The position numbers and the translations under genes are program-made. A stretch of 64,000 nt of DNA from Mycolicibacterium peregrinum (GTDB taxonomy: Bacteria > Actinomycetota > Actinomycetes > Mycobacteriales > Mycobacteriaceae). Where the stretch lies: NCBI RefSeq assembly GCF_001665785.1, contig NZ_LZSO01000008.1:310001-374000 (forward strand), read 5' to 3'. Below the pieces are notes generated by a model. It made no database searches. It saw only the letters and a program-made list of their open reading frames with translations, and had not been told where the DNA came from. The number at the start of each line of letters is the position of its first letter. The first letter of the stretch is position 1. Below are positions 1-7,831 of this stretch, one piece after another.

Positions 1-1
1 G

Positions 2-1198
2 GTGCAGGAGGCCATCGAGGCTGGGGCGCTGGGCTTTTCGTCGTCGCGCACCATCGCGCACACCGCCATGGACGGCGAGCCGGTGCCTGGCACCTTCGCC
101 GCCGAAGATGAGTTGTTCGCCCTGGGCCGGGCCACCGCAGCCGGTGGTGCTGCGGTGTTCGAGCTGGCTCCGCAGGGTGCCGCCGGCGAAGACATCGTCG
201 CACCCAAGAAAGAACTCGAATGGATGCGCCGTCTCGGCGAGGAGATCGACTGCGCGCTCAGCTTCGCGCTGATCCAGGTGGATGCCGATCCCAACCTGTG
301 GCGCGAGCAGCTCGATCTGTCGGCGGCCGCGCACAAAGCGGGTAGCCGGCTGTTCCCGCAGGTGGCGGCGCGGCCGTTCGGCATGCTGCTGGGATTCCCC
401 GGTCACCACGCCTTCACCCACCGCCCGACCTACCGGCGCCTGCAAGCCGAATGTACGCGTGAGGAGCTTGCCGAACGGCTTGCCGATCCGAAAGTGCGCG
501 CCGCGATCCTGGGCGAAGAGGACCTGCCGATCGACCCCAACAAGCTGTTCGACGGCATGTTCATGCTGGCGCAGAATGCGGCGAACCGGCTGTACCACAT
601 CGGGGATCCGCCGGATTACGAGCCGACCGACGAGCGCACCGTTGCGGCGATCGCCAAGCAACGCGGAATGGACCCGCTGGCGGCGATGTACGACCTGATG
701 CTCGAGGCCAATGCCGGTGCCATGCTGATGTACCCGATGTTCAACTACTCCGACGGCAACCACGACGCCATCCGGGAGATGCTCACGCATCCGGCCGGTG
801 TGCTGGGTCTGTCCGACGGCGGCGCGCACTGCAGCATGATCTGCGATGCGTCGTACCCCACGTTCCTGCTGACGCACTGGGCCCGTGACCGTCATCGCGG
901 CGAGAAGCTGCCGCTGGAGTACGTGATCCGCAAGCAGTCGCACGACACCGCGCAGCTCTACGGAATGTCGGACCGCGGCGTGATCAGTGTGGGGAAGAAG
1001 GCCGACGTCAACGTGATCGATCTGGATGGCCTGACCTTGCATGCGCCGAGAATGGCCTATGACCTGCCTGCCGGTGGAAAACGGTTGGTGCAGGGGGCAA
1101 GCGGTTACGACGCGACGATCGTCAGCGGTGCCGTGACCCGCCGCCACGGTGTGGACACCGGGGCCCGACCCGGCCGTCTGGTGCGTGGGACCCGTTGA
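2..1198 (+). CDS. N-acyl-D-amino-acid deacylase-like amidohydrolase (5' end missing)
   Basis: This is the last 398 residues of a zinc-type amidohydrolase resembling D-aminoacylases, which cut the amide bond of N-acyl-D-amino acids and related compounds in the cytoplasm. The reading frame is open from the window edge. The amino-terminal metal-binding HxH strand is not seen, so the gene enters from the left. Visible support is the late barrel motif GLSDGGAHC near residue 269, with the conserved Asp, and the C-terminal strand GKKADVNVIDLD near residue 330, typical of the composite domain in this superfamily. The substrate cannot be told from sequence. An alpha/beta hydrolase follows after 18 bases on the same strand, so the two are probably co-transcribed. 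The family call is firm and the exact activity is inferred. Confidence 0.8.
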   Translation: MQEAIEAGALGFSSSRTIAHTAMDGEPVPGTFAAEDELFALGRATAAGGAAVFELAPQGAAGEDIVAPKKELEWMRRLGEEIDCALSFALIQVDADPNLWREQLDLSAAAHKAGSRLFPQVAARPFGMLLGFPGHHAFTHRPTYRRLQAECTREELAERLADPKVRAAILGEEDLPIDPNKLFDGMFMLAQNAANRLYHIGDPPDYEPTDERTVAAIAKQRGMDPLAAMYDLMLEANAGAMLMYPMFNYSDGNHDAIREMLTHPAGVLGLSDGGAHCSMICDASYPTFLLTHWARDRHRGEKLPLEYVIRKQSHDTAQLYGMSDRGVISVGKKADVNVIDLDGLTLHAPRMAYDLPAGGKRLVQGASGYDATIVSGAVTRRHGVDTGARPGRLVRGTR

Positions 1199-1216
1199 TC
1201 TGTAGGGTCTTTCGCC

Positions 1217-2230
1217 ATGGCGGATTTTCGTTACGACCCGCGTCAGCGTCCGGCCCAGCCGCCGGCGCCGGGTGCTGACGCGTTCACGATCCACACTGCC
1301 GCTGTCGCCGAAGGGGTTTCGCTGGCGTACGTCCGCGAGGGCATCGGCGGTGTGCCCCTCCTGCTGGTGCACGGGTACCCCGAGACCAAGCGGATCTGGT
1401 GGCGCAACATCGAGGCCCTGGCCGCGGACGGCTTCGAGGTCATCGTCCCGGACCTGCGCGGCATGGGTGACAGCGCGATGCCGCCCGACGATCAGCACGA
1501 CATCGTCACGTACTCCCGCGACCTGTATGCGTTGGTCCACGAACAACTGGGTCACGAGGCGTGCCTGATTGCGGCCAGCGACGTTGGTGCCGTCGTCAGC
1601 ACGGACCTGATCCACCGGTATCCGGGATTCGTCAGGCGCTTCTGCGTTTTCAACACCGTGCCGCCCATGGCGGTCGACTTCTCGGGAATCGGCACCCAGC
1701 ATCCGGGGTTCGTCGGCGGCGCAGCCGACCCCACCGGCGACTACCGCTGGATGCAGGGCGCCTTTCCCGACGAGCTCGCCGCGATGCTGCCCACGCCTGA
1801 AGCCCGCAGGCAGTGGGTGGCGGCAATGTATACCAATCGGCTGTGGGGCTCGGCCTACGCGTTCACCCAGTCCGACGTGGACTTCATGACCGAACCGTTC
1901 GCCGACGAGGCGCGGTTACGGGCCGGGTGGGCGTCGTATCAACTCGCCTACGGTCGCGCCATGTCAGAGATCCCGCTGATGGACGCCGTGGACATTCCCA
2001 CCCTGGTGCTGTACGGCCCCGACGATCACGTGGTCGGAGAGGATTTTGTACCCCGTACCGAGCGGGCGTTTCTCAATCGCATTGGGCCGCTGGTGGTTCC
2101 GGGTGCCGGTCACTTCCTGCAATGGGAGCGCGCCGATATCTTCAACCGGCTGATCCCGGCGGTGTTCGGCGATGTCATCGCTCGTCATCGGCCGGCTGAG
2201 CCAGAATTGCCCCGCCCAGCCAGCGTCTGA
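1217..2230 (+). CDS. Alpha/beta hydrolase, epoxide-hydrolase type
   Basis: A 337-residue cytoplasmic alpha/beta hydrolase. The oxyanion motif HGYPE is at residues 52-56. The nucleophile elbow reads ASDVGA with Asp122 in place of the Ser of esterases, as in epoxide hydrolases and haloalkane dehalogenases. An acid lies in YGPDDHVVG near 268, and the catalytic His is in GAGHFLQWE near 299. The Asp nucleophile argues against a simple esterase. The Trp after the HGYPE motif and the cap region fit an epoxide hydrolase best. The start ATG is 18 bases after the upstream amidohydrolase stop, so they look like one operon. The last 56 bases overlap, tail to tail, the convergent TetR gene on the other strand. 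The natural substrate is unknown. Confidence 0.85.
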   Translation: MADFRYDPRQRPAQPPAPGADAFTIHTAAVAEGVSLAYVREGIGGVPLLLVHGYPETKRIWWRNIEALAADGFEVIVPDLRGMGDSAMPPDDQHDIVTYSRDLYALVHEQLGHEACLIAASDVGAVVSTDLIHRYPGFVRRFCVFNTVPPMAVDFSGIGTQHPGFVGGAADPTGDYRWMQGAFPDELAAMLPTPEARRQWVAAMYTNRLWGSAYAFTQSDVDFMTEPFADEARLRAGWASYQLAYGRAMSEIPLMDAVDIPTLVLYGPDDHVVGEDFVPRTERAFLNRIGPLVVPGAGHFLQWERADIFNRLIPAVFGDVIARHRPAEPELPRPASV

Positions 2231-2792
2231 GGAAGCGCCGCAGTTCTTCGGTGCTGCGCCCAGGTTCGTTGGGGGCGATGAAGAACGACAGCATGGTGCG
2301 CAGGGTGAATTCCACCAGCTCGCGCAGCGCGGCTTCGTCGTATCCGTACTTCTCCCAGTCGACGTCGAACCGGGTGATCATCCGCATGCCGAAGGCCTGA
2401 CCTTCGCCCGAGGCGACGTTGACCGAACTCGCGGCTGCCTGCGGTCCGGACAGCATGATCCGCAGGTGCGGTATCCGGGTGACTTCCTCCAGGGTGAACA
2501 TGACGCCTTCGGTCATCGCCTCGGCGGGATCGGTGATCCCTCGCACGCTCTCGGCGAGCCGGTCCAGAAAGCCCTCCACAGAGGCGATCGCGGCCGCGTG
2601 CATCAGTGCTTCAGCGGTGGGGAAGTAGCGGTACACGGTCTGGCGGATGACGCCGAGCGATGCCGCGACGTCGGCGATGCTGATCCCGGTCCCCGTCTCG
2701 GCGATCAGCTGCACAGCGGCGGCCACGATGCGTTCGGAGGCTTCCTCGTCGCTGCCGGGCGGTCGCCCGTCCCACCCGCGCCTACGCGCCAC
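2175..2792 (-). CDS. TetR-family transcriptional repressor
   Basis: About 205 residues. An amino-terminal helix-turn-helix (ASERIVAAAVQLIAETG ... GISIADVAASLGVIRQTVYRYFPT) is followed by an all-helical ligand domain, as in the TetR family. I chose the GTG at 2792 because AGGA sits nine bases before it and it gives a normal TetR length. An ATG at 2873 would fall inside the inverted repeat at 2868-2899 and add an unlikely extension. The gene diverges from the metal-dependent hydrolase at 2924. The perfect inverted repeat between them is the probable operator, so the protein likely represses itself and the neighbouring pair. The 3' end overlaps the convergent alpha/beta hydrolase by 56 bases. 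Confidence 0.88.
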   Translation of the reverse strand: MARRRGWDGRPPGSDEEASERIVAAAVQLIAETGTGISIADVAASLGVIRQTVYRYFPTAEALMHAAAIASVEGFLDRLAESVRGITDPAEAMTEGVMFTLEEVTRIPHLRIMLSGPQAAASSVNVASGEGQAFGMRMITRFDVDWEKYGYDEAALRELVEFTLRTMLSFFIAPNEPGRSTEELRRFLRRWLGGAILAQPADDER

Positions 2793-2867
2793 GGCCCGGA
2801 TTCCTGGCCAGCAACATTCCTGCAGGATATCGCCACCGGCCGTTGACGGGCCGCGACCGCGTGTAGT

Positions 2868-2899
2868 AATCATACAACCAAGGCGTTCTTTGTATGATT
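2868..2899. promoter_or_regulatory. Inverted-repeat operator for the adjacent TetR
   Basis: AATCATACAA (2868-2877) and TTGTATGATT (2890-2899) form a perfect 10-base inverted repeat with a 12-base spacer. It lies in the gap between the divergent TetR gene and the hydrolase gene starting at 2924. It is AT-rich against a GC-rich background. Position and symmetry fit a TetR binding site; binding itself is inferred. Confidence 0.7.
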
Positions 2900-2923
2900 G
2901 CTTGGAGAAGCGAGGTGGCACCG

Positions 2924-3874
2924 ATGACGGATCTGATCGTGCGGAAGATGAGGTTCGCGTTCGCGGACCACCGCGTCCCGTTCCTGTGGAACGAGGCCAA
3001 CCCGGCGTTCTCGTCGATGGCCAATGCGGTGTCGTTCCTGGCCATCGCCTTCGAGAAGATGATCGGCCACATGATCACCGAGGCCATGCCGTTCATCACC
3101 GACCCCGAGGTGGCCGAGGAGGCTCAGGCCTTCGTGCGGCAGGAGGGCCAGCACGCGATGGCCCATCGCCAGCACGCCAAGGGCCTGATCAAGACCTACC
3201 CGGGTCTCAAGGAGACCCTCGACGAGGTGGTCAAGGCATACGACGATCTGACCGCCGAGACGCCGCTGAAGTACCGGCTGGCCTACACTGCCGACCTGGA
3301 GGCGACCTTCACCCCGGTGTTCAAGCTGATGCTCGACCATGACGACACGCTGTTCGCCCCCGGTGACGACCGGGTGGCCTCGTTGTTCCTGTGGCACTTC
3401 GTCGAAGAGGTCGAGCACCGCAGCTCGGCGTTGATCATCTATGACGCGGTGGCCGACGATCCGTGGTACCGGATGCGGGTCGCGCCGTCGATCTTCAAAC
3501 ACGTCTGGGCGGTGCTCAAGATCGCCACCGAAGGCTTCAACAAGCACGTTCCGCTGGAGGAGCGCCAGATCGACGCGGTATCGATGTTCGGCATGCAGGC
3601 ACGGAGAAAGGCTCTGCTGCAAAAGCTTCCGTTCACCAAGACCCCGTACGACGGACCGGTCGCGAACGCGTTCGCGCATCTGCCGGTGCGCGAGATGCTG
3701 ACCGCCATGGCCGGTGTCGTGCGCAGCCAGGTACCGGGCCACAATCCGGCCCACGAGAAGTTGCCGGCATTGGCCGACGAGTGGTTCCAGCGCTACGAGG
3801 ATGGCTACGAGGTCACCCAGTGGTACACCGCAGGTGACGCCACGGCACAGAAAGCGAGCACGGCTGATGTCTGA
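2924..3874 (+). CDS. Predicted metal-dependent hydrolase (PF10118 family)
   Basis: A 316-residue protein of the uncharacterised metal-dependent hydrolase family PF10118 (COG3687), which has a ferritin-like, His/Glu-rich helical core. Visible markers are the amino-terminal FADHRVPFLWNEANP (residues 13-27), the metal-ligand-like EGQHAMAHRQH (74-84), and WHFVEEVEHRS near 156-166. The ATG at 2924 is preferred over the one at 2894 because a GAGGTGG stretch precedes it and the earlier ATG lies in the operator repeat. The stop overlaps the start of the next membrane-protein gene by eight bases, so the two are translationally coupled. The divergent TetR probably controls both. The reaction is unknown for the family as a whole. 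Confidence 0.82.
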   Translation: MTDLIVRKMRFAFADHRVPFLWNEANPAFSSMANAVSFLAIAFEKMIGHMITEAMPFITDPEVAEEAQAFVRQEGQHAMAHRQHAKGLIKTYPGLKETLDEVVKAYDDLTAETPLKYRLAYTADLEATFTPVFKLMLDHDDTLFAPGDDRVASLFLWHFVEEVEHRSSALIIYDAVADDPWYRMRVAPSIFKHVWAVLKIATEGFNKHVPLEERQIDAVSMFGMQARRKALLQKLPFTKTPYDGPVANAFAHLPVREMLTAMAGVVRSQVPGHNPAHEKLPALADEWFQRYEDGYEVTQWYTAGDATAQKASTADV

Positions 3875-5033
3875 TCTGTGTACCCCGACCTTCTCGGGTT
3901 TGGCGCAGCGCCTGGGCTTTTCATGTGACACCGCAGGCGGTCTGGTCGAGTTCCGCAACCCGTTCGGGCTGGAGAACTGGACGCTGCCAGTGCTCGAGCT
4001 CACCGTGATCGTCGGCGCGGTGCTGGCCCTGGTGTACGCGATCGTTCGGCTGCGCCGGCACAACGATCCGACCAATCTGGTGCTGTGGTTCGGTGCCATC
4101 GCCTATCTGCTGATCATCGAGCCGCCGCTGTACTTCCCGAGTGCGTTCGGGATCGCCGAGCACGTCGACACGATGTTCGCCCACAACGTGTTCACCGTCG
4201 ACTTCCTGTGGGGTCGGCTGCCGCTCTACATCGTCGCGATCTACCCGATGATGGCGACGGTCGCCTACGAGATCGTCCGGATCCTCGGGGTCTTCCGCCG
4301 CCGCGGCGTACTGATCGGCGCGATCTGCGTCGGGTTTGTCCACCACGCGTTCTACGAGATCTTCGACCACCTCGGCCCGCAGCTCCGGTGGTGGGAGTGG
4401 ACGCTGGACCATCCGATGAACCAGCCGTTCTTCGATTCGGTACCGCTGCCCAGCGTGGTGGTGTTCGCCGCGCTGTGGCCGATGTCGCTGGCCTTCTGTG
4501 TGCAGCTGTTCGTCGGCCGCCACGTCCAGGACGGCAAGACCTTCACCGGGCTGCAGATCGTGGGCCGCACCATCGTCGTCGGCGTCCTGGCGTCCATCGG
4601 CACCGCGGTGCTGCCCCTGCCGGCCACGCTCGCCGCGTCGATCTCGGGCAGCACGACAGTTGGGGGCGTGGTCTACGCCGCCGAACTCGTCGTCCTCGTT
4701 CTGGTGGCGATTCCGGTGCTGTTCACTCAATGGTCGAGCCTGCGCAAGGACCGCGACCTGGCAACCGTGCGCTACTCGAACCCGCTGATCCTGCGCTACG
4801 CCGCGGTCTACTTGGCGGTCATGACGGCGCTGTGGCTGACGGCGCTGCCCGCCTACTTCGGCGCCGTCGATGGCGTCACCGCCGACGGCGACCCCACCGG
4901 CAGCCTGTGGTACACGGTGGTCTGCGTGGTGATCGCGGGTCTGTCGATCGCGGCAGCGGCCACTGCAAATCCTGGCGACCTGCAACAACAGCCCGCGGCG
5001 GTGGCGCCGGGGGTGGCCGCGAACCAGGAATGA
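3867..5033 (+). CDS. Multi-pass membrane protein of unknown function
   Basis: A 388-residue protein with roughly eight or nine hydrophobic helices, for example LPVLELTVIVGAVLALVYAI near residue 35, LPLYIVAIYPMMATVAYEIV near 118 and LRYAAVYLAVMTALWLTALP near 310. A conserved-looking loop HHAFYEIFDHLGPQLRWWEW follows the fourth helix and is rich in His, Glu and Trp. I do not recognise the family. The start at 3867 lies inside the end of the PF10118 hydrolase gene (eight-base overlap), which suggests a functional pair at the membrane, possibly hydrolase plus integral partner, under the same TetR. The His/Glu/Asp residues in the loop could bind metal, but this is only a suggestion. Confidence 0.75.
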   Translation: MSDLCTPTFSGLAQRLGFSCDTAGGLVEFRNPFGLENWTLPVLELTVIVGAVLALVYAIVRLRRHNDPTNLVLWFGAIAYLLIIEPPLYFPSAFGIAEHVDTMFAHNVFTVDFLWGRLPLYIVAIYPMMATVAYEIVRILGVFRRRGVLIGAICVGFVHHAFYEIFDHLGPQLRWWEWTLDHPMNQPFFDSVPLPSVVVFAALWPMSLAFCVQLFVGRHVQDGKTFTGLQIVGRTIVVGVLASIGTAVLPLPATLAASISGSTTVGGVVYAAELVVLVLVAIPVLFTQWSSLRKDRDLATVRYSNPLILRYAAVYLAVMTALWLTALPAYFGAVDGVTADGDPTGSLWYTVVCVVIAGLSIAAAATANPGDLQQQPAAVAPGVAANQE

Positions 5034-5092
5034 GGAGCGACCCCACAGGCGTGCCACACGTCTGACGCAGTAGGTGATGAGGCAGAATTGCG

Positions 5093-6130
5093 GTGATGCC
5101 GACACCGCCGCAACGCCCCGGCGAGCCCGGCCGGCGAGGCCGGGGCCCTGTGCCGCCGCCCGACCCGGCCACCCGTCGGCTGCCCCGTCCCGGCCGGCCC
5201 GAGGTGCCGACGGAGCAGCTCCGGGCCCGTCCCCAGCCGCCCGAGGCTGCGACCGAGCAGATCCGGGCGCGCCGTCAGCCCCCTGAGGCCGCGACCGAGA
5301 AGATCACAAAGCCCCGACCACCGGCGGGGGCCCGGCCCGCGGGGCCACCGCCGACCAAGCCGCCTGCTGCACCGGAGAAGCCGCAGCCGGCGAAACGCTC
5401 GTCGCACTGGCGCAGTCCGCAGGCGATCATCCTCATCGTCGTCATCGCGGTATCCCTCGTGGTGATCGGGCTGACCGGCGGCGAACTGTTCGCCCGCCAC
5501 AAGGCGAGCTCCCTGCTGGTCTCGGTCGCCGAATGCGTGGTGCAGGACAACGCCTCGGTTTCCTTCGGGGTGAACCCGCCGTTCCTGTGGCAGCACATCA
5601 CCGGGCACTACACCAACATCTCGGTGGAGACCGGGGGCAAACAGGTGCAGGCCGCCAAGGGGATGACCGCGGATGTGGCGTTGTCCGACATCCGGTTGCA
5701 GGGCACCTCGGACTCCAAGGGCACCATCGGATCACTGAACGCGACACTGACCTGGACGGCGGCCGGTATCAAGGACACGGTGGCCGAAAACCTGCCGGGC
5801 GTGGGCGCTTTGGTCACCGACGTGAGCACCGATCCGTCCGCGGGCACCATCACCATGGAAGCCGTCGGGGATACCAAGGTGACGGCCAAACCCGTGGTGG
5901 ACAACGGAGATCTGAATCTGCAGATCACCGACGTCAGCGGCCCGTTCGCGAAAGAAACTGTTCAGGCAGCCCTCGACAGCCTCATGACGAAATTGAACGA
6001 CGCCTACCCGCTGGGCATCCACGCCGACAGCGTCACGGTGACCGACACCGGCGTGGTGGGCAAGTTCTCCAGCCAGAACGCGTCCATCCCCAACGACGAC
6101 TCCAACGACGCCTGCTTCGCCAAGCTCTGA
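5093..6130 (+). CDS. DUF2993 (LmeA-like) lipid-binding membrane-anchored protein
   Basis: A 345-residue protein with three parts. A Pro/Arg-rich cytoplasmic tail (1-105) contains two near-identical units, QPPEAATEQIRARR and QPPEAATEK. One transmembrane helix lies around 112-131. The extracytoplasmic DUF2993 domain runs from about 140 to 345, with the usual start SVAECVVQDNASVSFGVNPPFLWQ. DUF2993 proteins such as mycobacterial LmeA bind phospholipids and have been linked to lipomannan elongation in the periplasm. The GTG at 5093 has GAGG ten bases upstream; the ATG directly after it is also possible. The stop overlaps the start of the chorismate mutase gene by one base, so the two are co-translated. 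Any role with that enzyme is unknown. Confidence 0.82.
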   Translation: MMPTPPQRPGEPGRRGRGPVPPPDPATRRLPRPGRPEVPTEQLRARPQPPEAATEQIRARRQPPEAATEKITKPRPPAGARPAGPPPTKPPAAPEKPQPAKRSSHWRSPQAIILIVVIAVSLVVIGLTGGELFARHKASSLLVSVAECVVQDNASVSFGVNPPFLWQHITGHYTNISVETGGKQVQAAKGMTADVALSDIRLQGTSDSKGTIGSLNATLTWTAAGIKDTVAENLPGVGALVTDVSTDPSAGTITMEAVGDTKVTAKPVVDNGDLNLQITDVSGPFAKETVQAALDSLMTKLNDAYPLGIHADSVTVTDTGVVGKFSSQNASIPNDDSNDACFAKL

Positions 6131-6684
6131 TGTTGCGAGTCGCGGCGGCCGGAGCGCTGATACTGCTGGTCCTGTCCACCGGGTCGCCGGCCCGGGCGCA
6201 GGAGCCCAGCCCGTTGCAGCCGCTCGTCGATGCCGCCGCGCAGCGCCTGCAGACGGCGGATCCGGTGGCCGCCAACAAGTTCCGCACCGGTGGGCCGATC
6301 GAGGACCCGAAGCGTGAGCAGCAGGTCATCGACGCCACGACCGCCGAGGCCGACAGCCGCCACCTCGACCCGGCCTACGTGCGTGACGTGTTCCGGGATC
6401 AGATCGATGCGACCGTAGCCGTGGAGTACGGCTTGTTCTCGCGATGGAAACTGGATCCGGCGACGGCCCCGGTCACCGCTCCCGACCTGGCCGCGTCGAG
6501 GACGACGATCGACGCGCTCAACCACACGATGGTCAACGAGATCGCCGACCAGTGGCCGGTCTTGCACGCACCGGCCTGCCGGGCAGATCTGGCGACCGCT
6601 GTCGACGGCGTGGCCGCGGCGCGAAATTTCGACCCGTTGTATCGGCGCGCGCTGGACCACGCCACCAGGTCTTACTGCCGCTGA
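6130..6684 (+). CDS. Secreted chorismate mutase (AroQ gamma class)
   Basis: A 184-residue exported enzyme converting chorismate to prephenate outside the cytoplasm, of the type described for M. tuberculosis Rv1885c. A signal peptide (MLRVAAAGALILLVLSTGSP with ARA before QEP, cleavage near residue 23) precedes an all-helical domain. Two Cys (150 and 183) match the disulfide of the secreted mycobacterial enzyme. The region NKFRTGGPIEDPKREQQVID carries basic residues expected at the active site. The ATG overlaps the stop of the DUF2993 gene (TGATG). The family's biological role is unsettled, since shikimate-pathway intermediates are not expected outside the cell. Confidence 0.88.
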   Translation: MLRVAAAGALILLVLSTGSPARAQEPSPLQPLVDAAAQRLQTADPVAANKFRTGGPIEDPKREQQVIDATTAEADSRHLDPAYVRDVFRDQIDATVAVEYGLFSRWKLDPATAPVTAPDLAASRTTIDALNHTMVNEIADQWPVLHAPACRADLATAVDGVAAARNFDPLYRRALDHATRSYCR

Positions 6685-6758
6685 CTGCCGCACACAGCCC
6701 ACTATTGACGTTTTCGTAGACCGTGGGTGGGTATCCCTGGCCGCAGGAGGTTCAGGAA

Positions 6759-7442
6759 ATGCCTACATGGAGTTGGATCGTCATCGCGGTGGTTGCCGTG
6801 GTCATCGTGTTGCTCGCGGTGATCGTGGCGGCATCGATGATGCGTCAGAAGCGCAGTGAGCGGCTCAGGGAACAGTTCGGGCCGGAGTATGAACACGCCG
6901 TCGAAACAGCAGGCGGTCAACGTGCAGCGGAACGGGAACTGATTGCGCGCGAACGCAAACACAACAAGCTGAAGATCAGCGAGTTGACACCCGAATCCCG
7001 GACCCGGTACGTCGAAGCGTGGGGCGTAACCCAGGCCGGGTTTGTCGACGATCCGGCGAAATCGGTCGGTGACGCAGATCGTCTGGTGACCGAGGTGATG
7101 CGCGAACGCGGTTATCCGATAGATGATTTCGAGCAGCGTGCCGCTGATATCTCGGTCGACCATCCCAAGGTGGTCGAGCATTACCGCGCCGCGCACATCC
7201 TGCACCTTGCTCAGGATCAAGGGGACATCGGAACCGAGGCGCAACGTGAGGCGATCGTGCATTATCGCGCGCTCTTCGAGCAGTTGGTCGGGGCGGTGCC
7301 CGCAGCGAAACCCGGGACGGACGGCCGGGTCCAACATGAAACCCCGGTCGAGCACGACACCCCGACCCAGCGTGATGCCGGCAGGCACGAGGCCGGGACC
7401 GATGAAGCCGGCACCGATTCGACGAAGGAGGCGCGAGCATGA
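6759..7442 (+). CDS. Membrane-anchored protein sharing a domain with its downstream neighbour
   Basis: A 227-residue protein. One membrane helix (IVIAVVAVVIVLLAVIVAAS, residues 7-26) is followed by a charged segment, a helical domain (about 90-190) and a polar tail. The ATG at 6759 is preceded by AGGAGG at the right distance, better than the in-frame codon at 6723. The helical domain contains RTRYVEAWGVTQAGFVDDP then KSVGDADRLVTEVMRERG, the same pattern as in the next protein. Such small FVDDP-motif proteins are common in actinobacteria but have no known function. The ATG of the next gene overlaps this stop (ATGA), so the pair is made together and may form a complex. Confidence 0.75.
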   Translation: MPTWSWIVIAVVAVVIVLLAVIVAASMMRQKRSERLREQFGPEYEHAVETAGGQRAAERELIARERKHNKLKISELTPESRTRYVEAWGVTQAGFVDDPAKSVGDADRLVTEVMRERGYPIDDFEQRAADISVDHPKVVEHYRAAHILHLAQDQGDIGTEAQREAIVHYRALFEQLVGAVPAAKPGTDGRVQHETPVEHDTPTQRDAGRHEAGTDEAGTDSTKEARA

Positions 7443-7822
7443 CCATCCACGACGAGGGCACCGATGTGCCCGCACCCCGCGACGCGGATACGGCGCGACG
7501 GGCGCCCGAGTCAGATTCGAGTCCTGCTCAGGCTGAGCCGGTAGACGACGACAACACGCTGTTGTTCGCCGACGAGCATCGGTCCGTATTGCACTCGCGC
7601 TGGAATGACGTTCAGGCGGCGTTCGTCGACGACCCGAAAGAGTCTGTGCAGAAAGCGGACAACCTTGTGGCGGAAGTCGTCGAGGAGCTCACCGCGAGTT
7701 TCGCCGACACCCGGTCCCGGCTCGAGGCGCAGTGGTCTCGCGGCGAGGAGGGCTCCACCGAGGATCTCCGCGTCGCGTTGACGCGTTACCGCGATTTCTT
7801 CAACCGGCTGCTGTCGGTGTGA
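7439..7822 (+). CDS. Soluble FVDDP-motif protein, partner of the upstream membrane protein
   Basis: A 127-residue cytoplasmic protein with an acidic, disordered first 45 residues. The helical domain that follows reads HSRWNDVQAAFVDDP-KESVQKADNLVAEVVEEL, with the end DLRVALTRYRDFFNRLLSV. The FVDDP/SV-AD-LV pattern repeats that of the preceding protein, so the two look like a duplicated domain with one copy tethered to the membrane. No enzyme motif is visible. The start overlaps the upstream stop by four bases. The stop lies ten bases from the convergent PTS gene. Function unknown. Confidence 0.75.
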   Translation: MTIHDEGTDVPAPRDADTARRAPESDSSPAQAEPVDDDNTLLFADEHRSVLHSRWNDVQAAFVDDPKESVQKADNLVAEVVEELTASFADTRSRLEAQWSRGEEGSTEDLRVALTRYRDFFNRLLSV

Positions 7823-7831
7823 GACCGGCGG

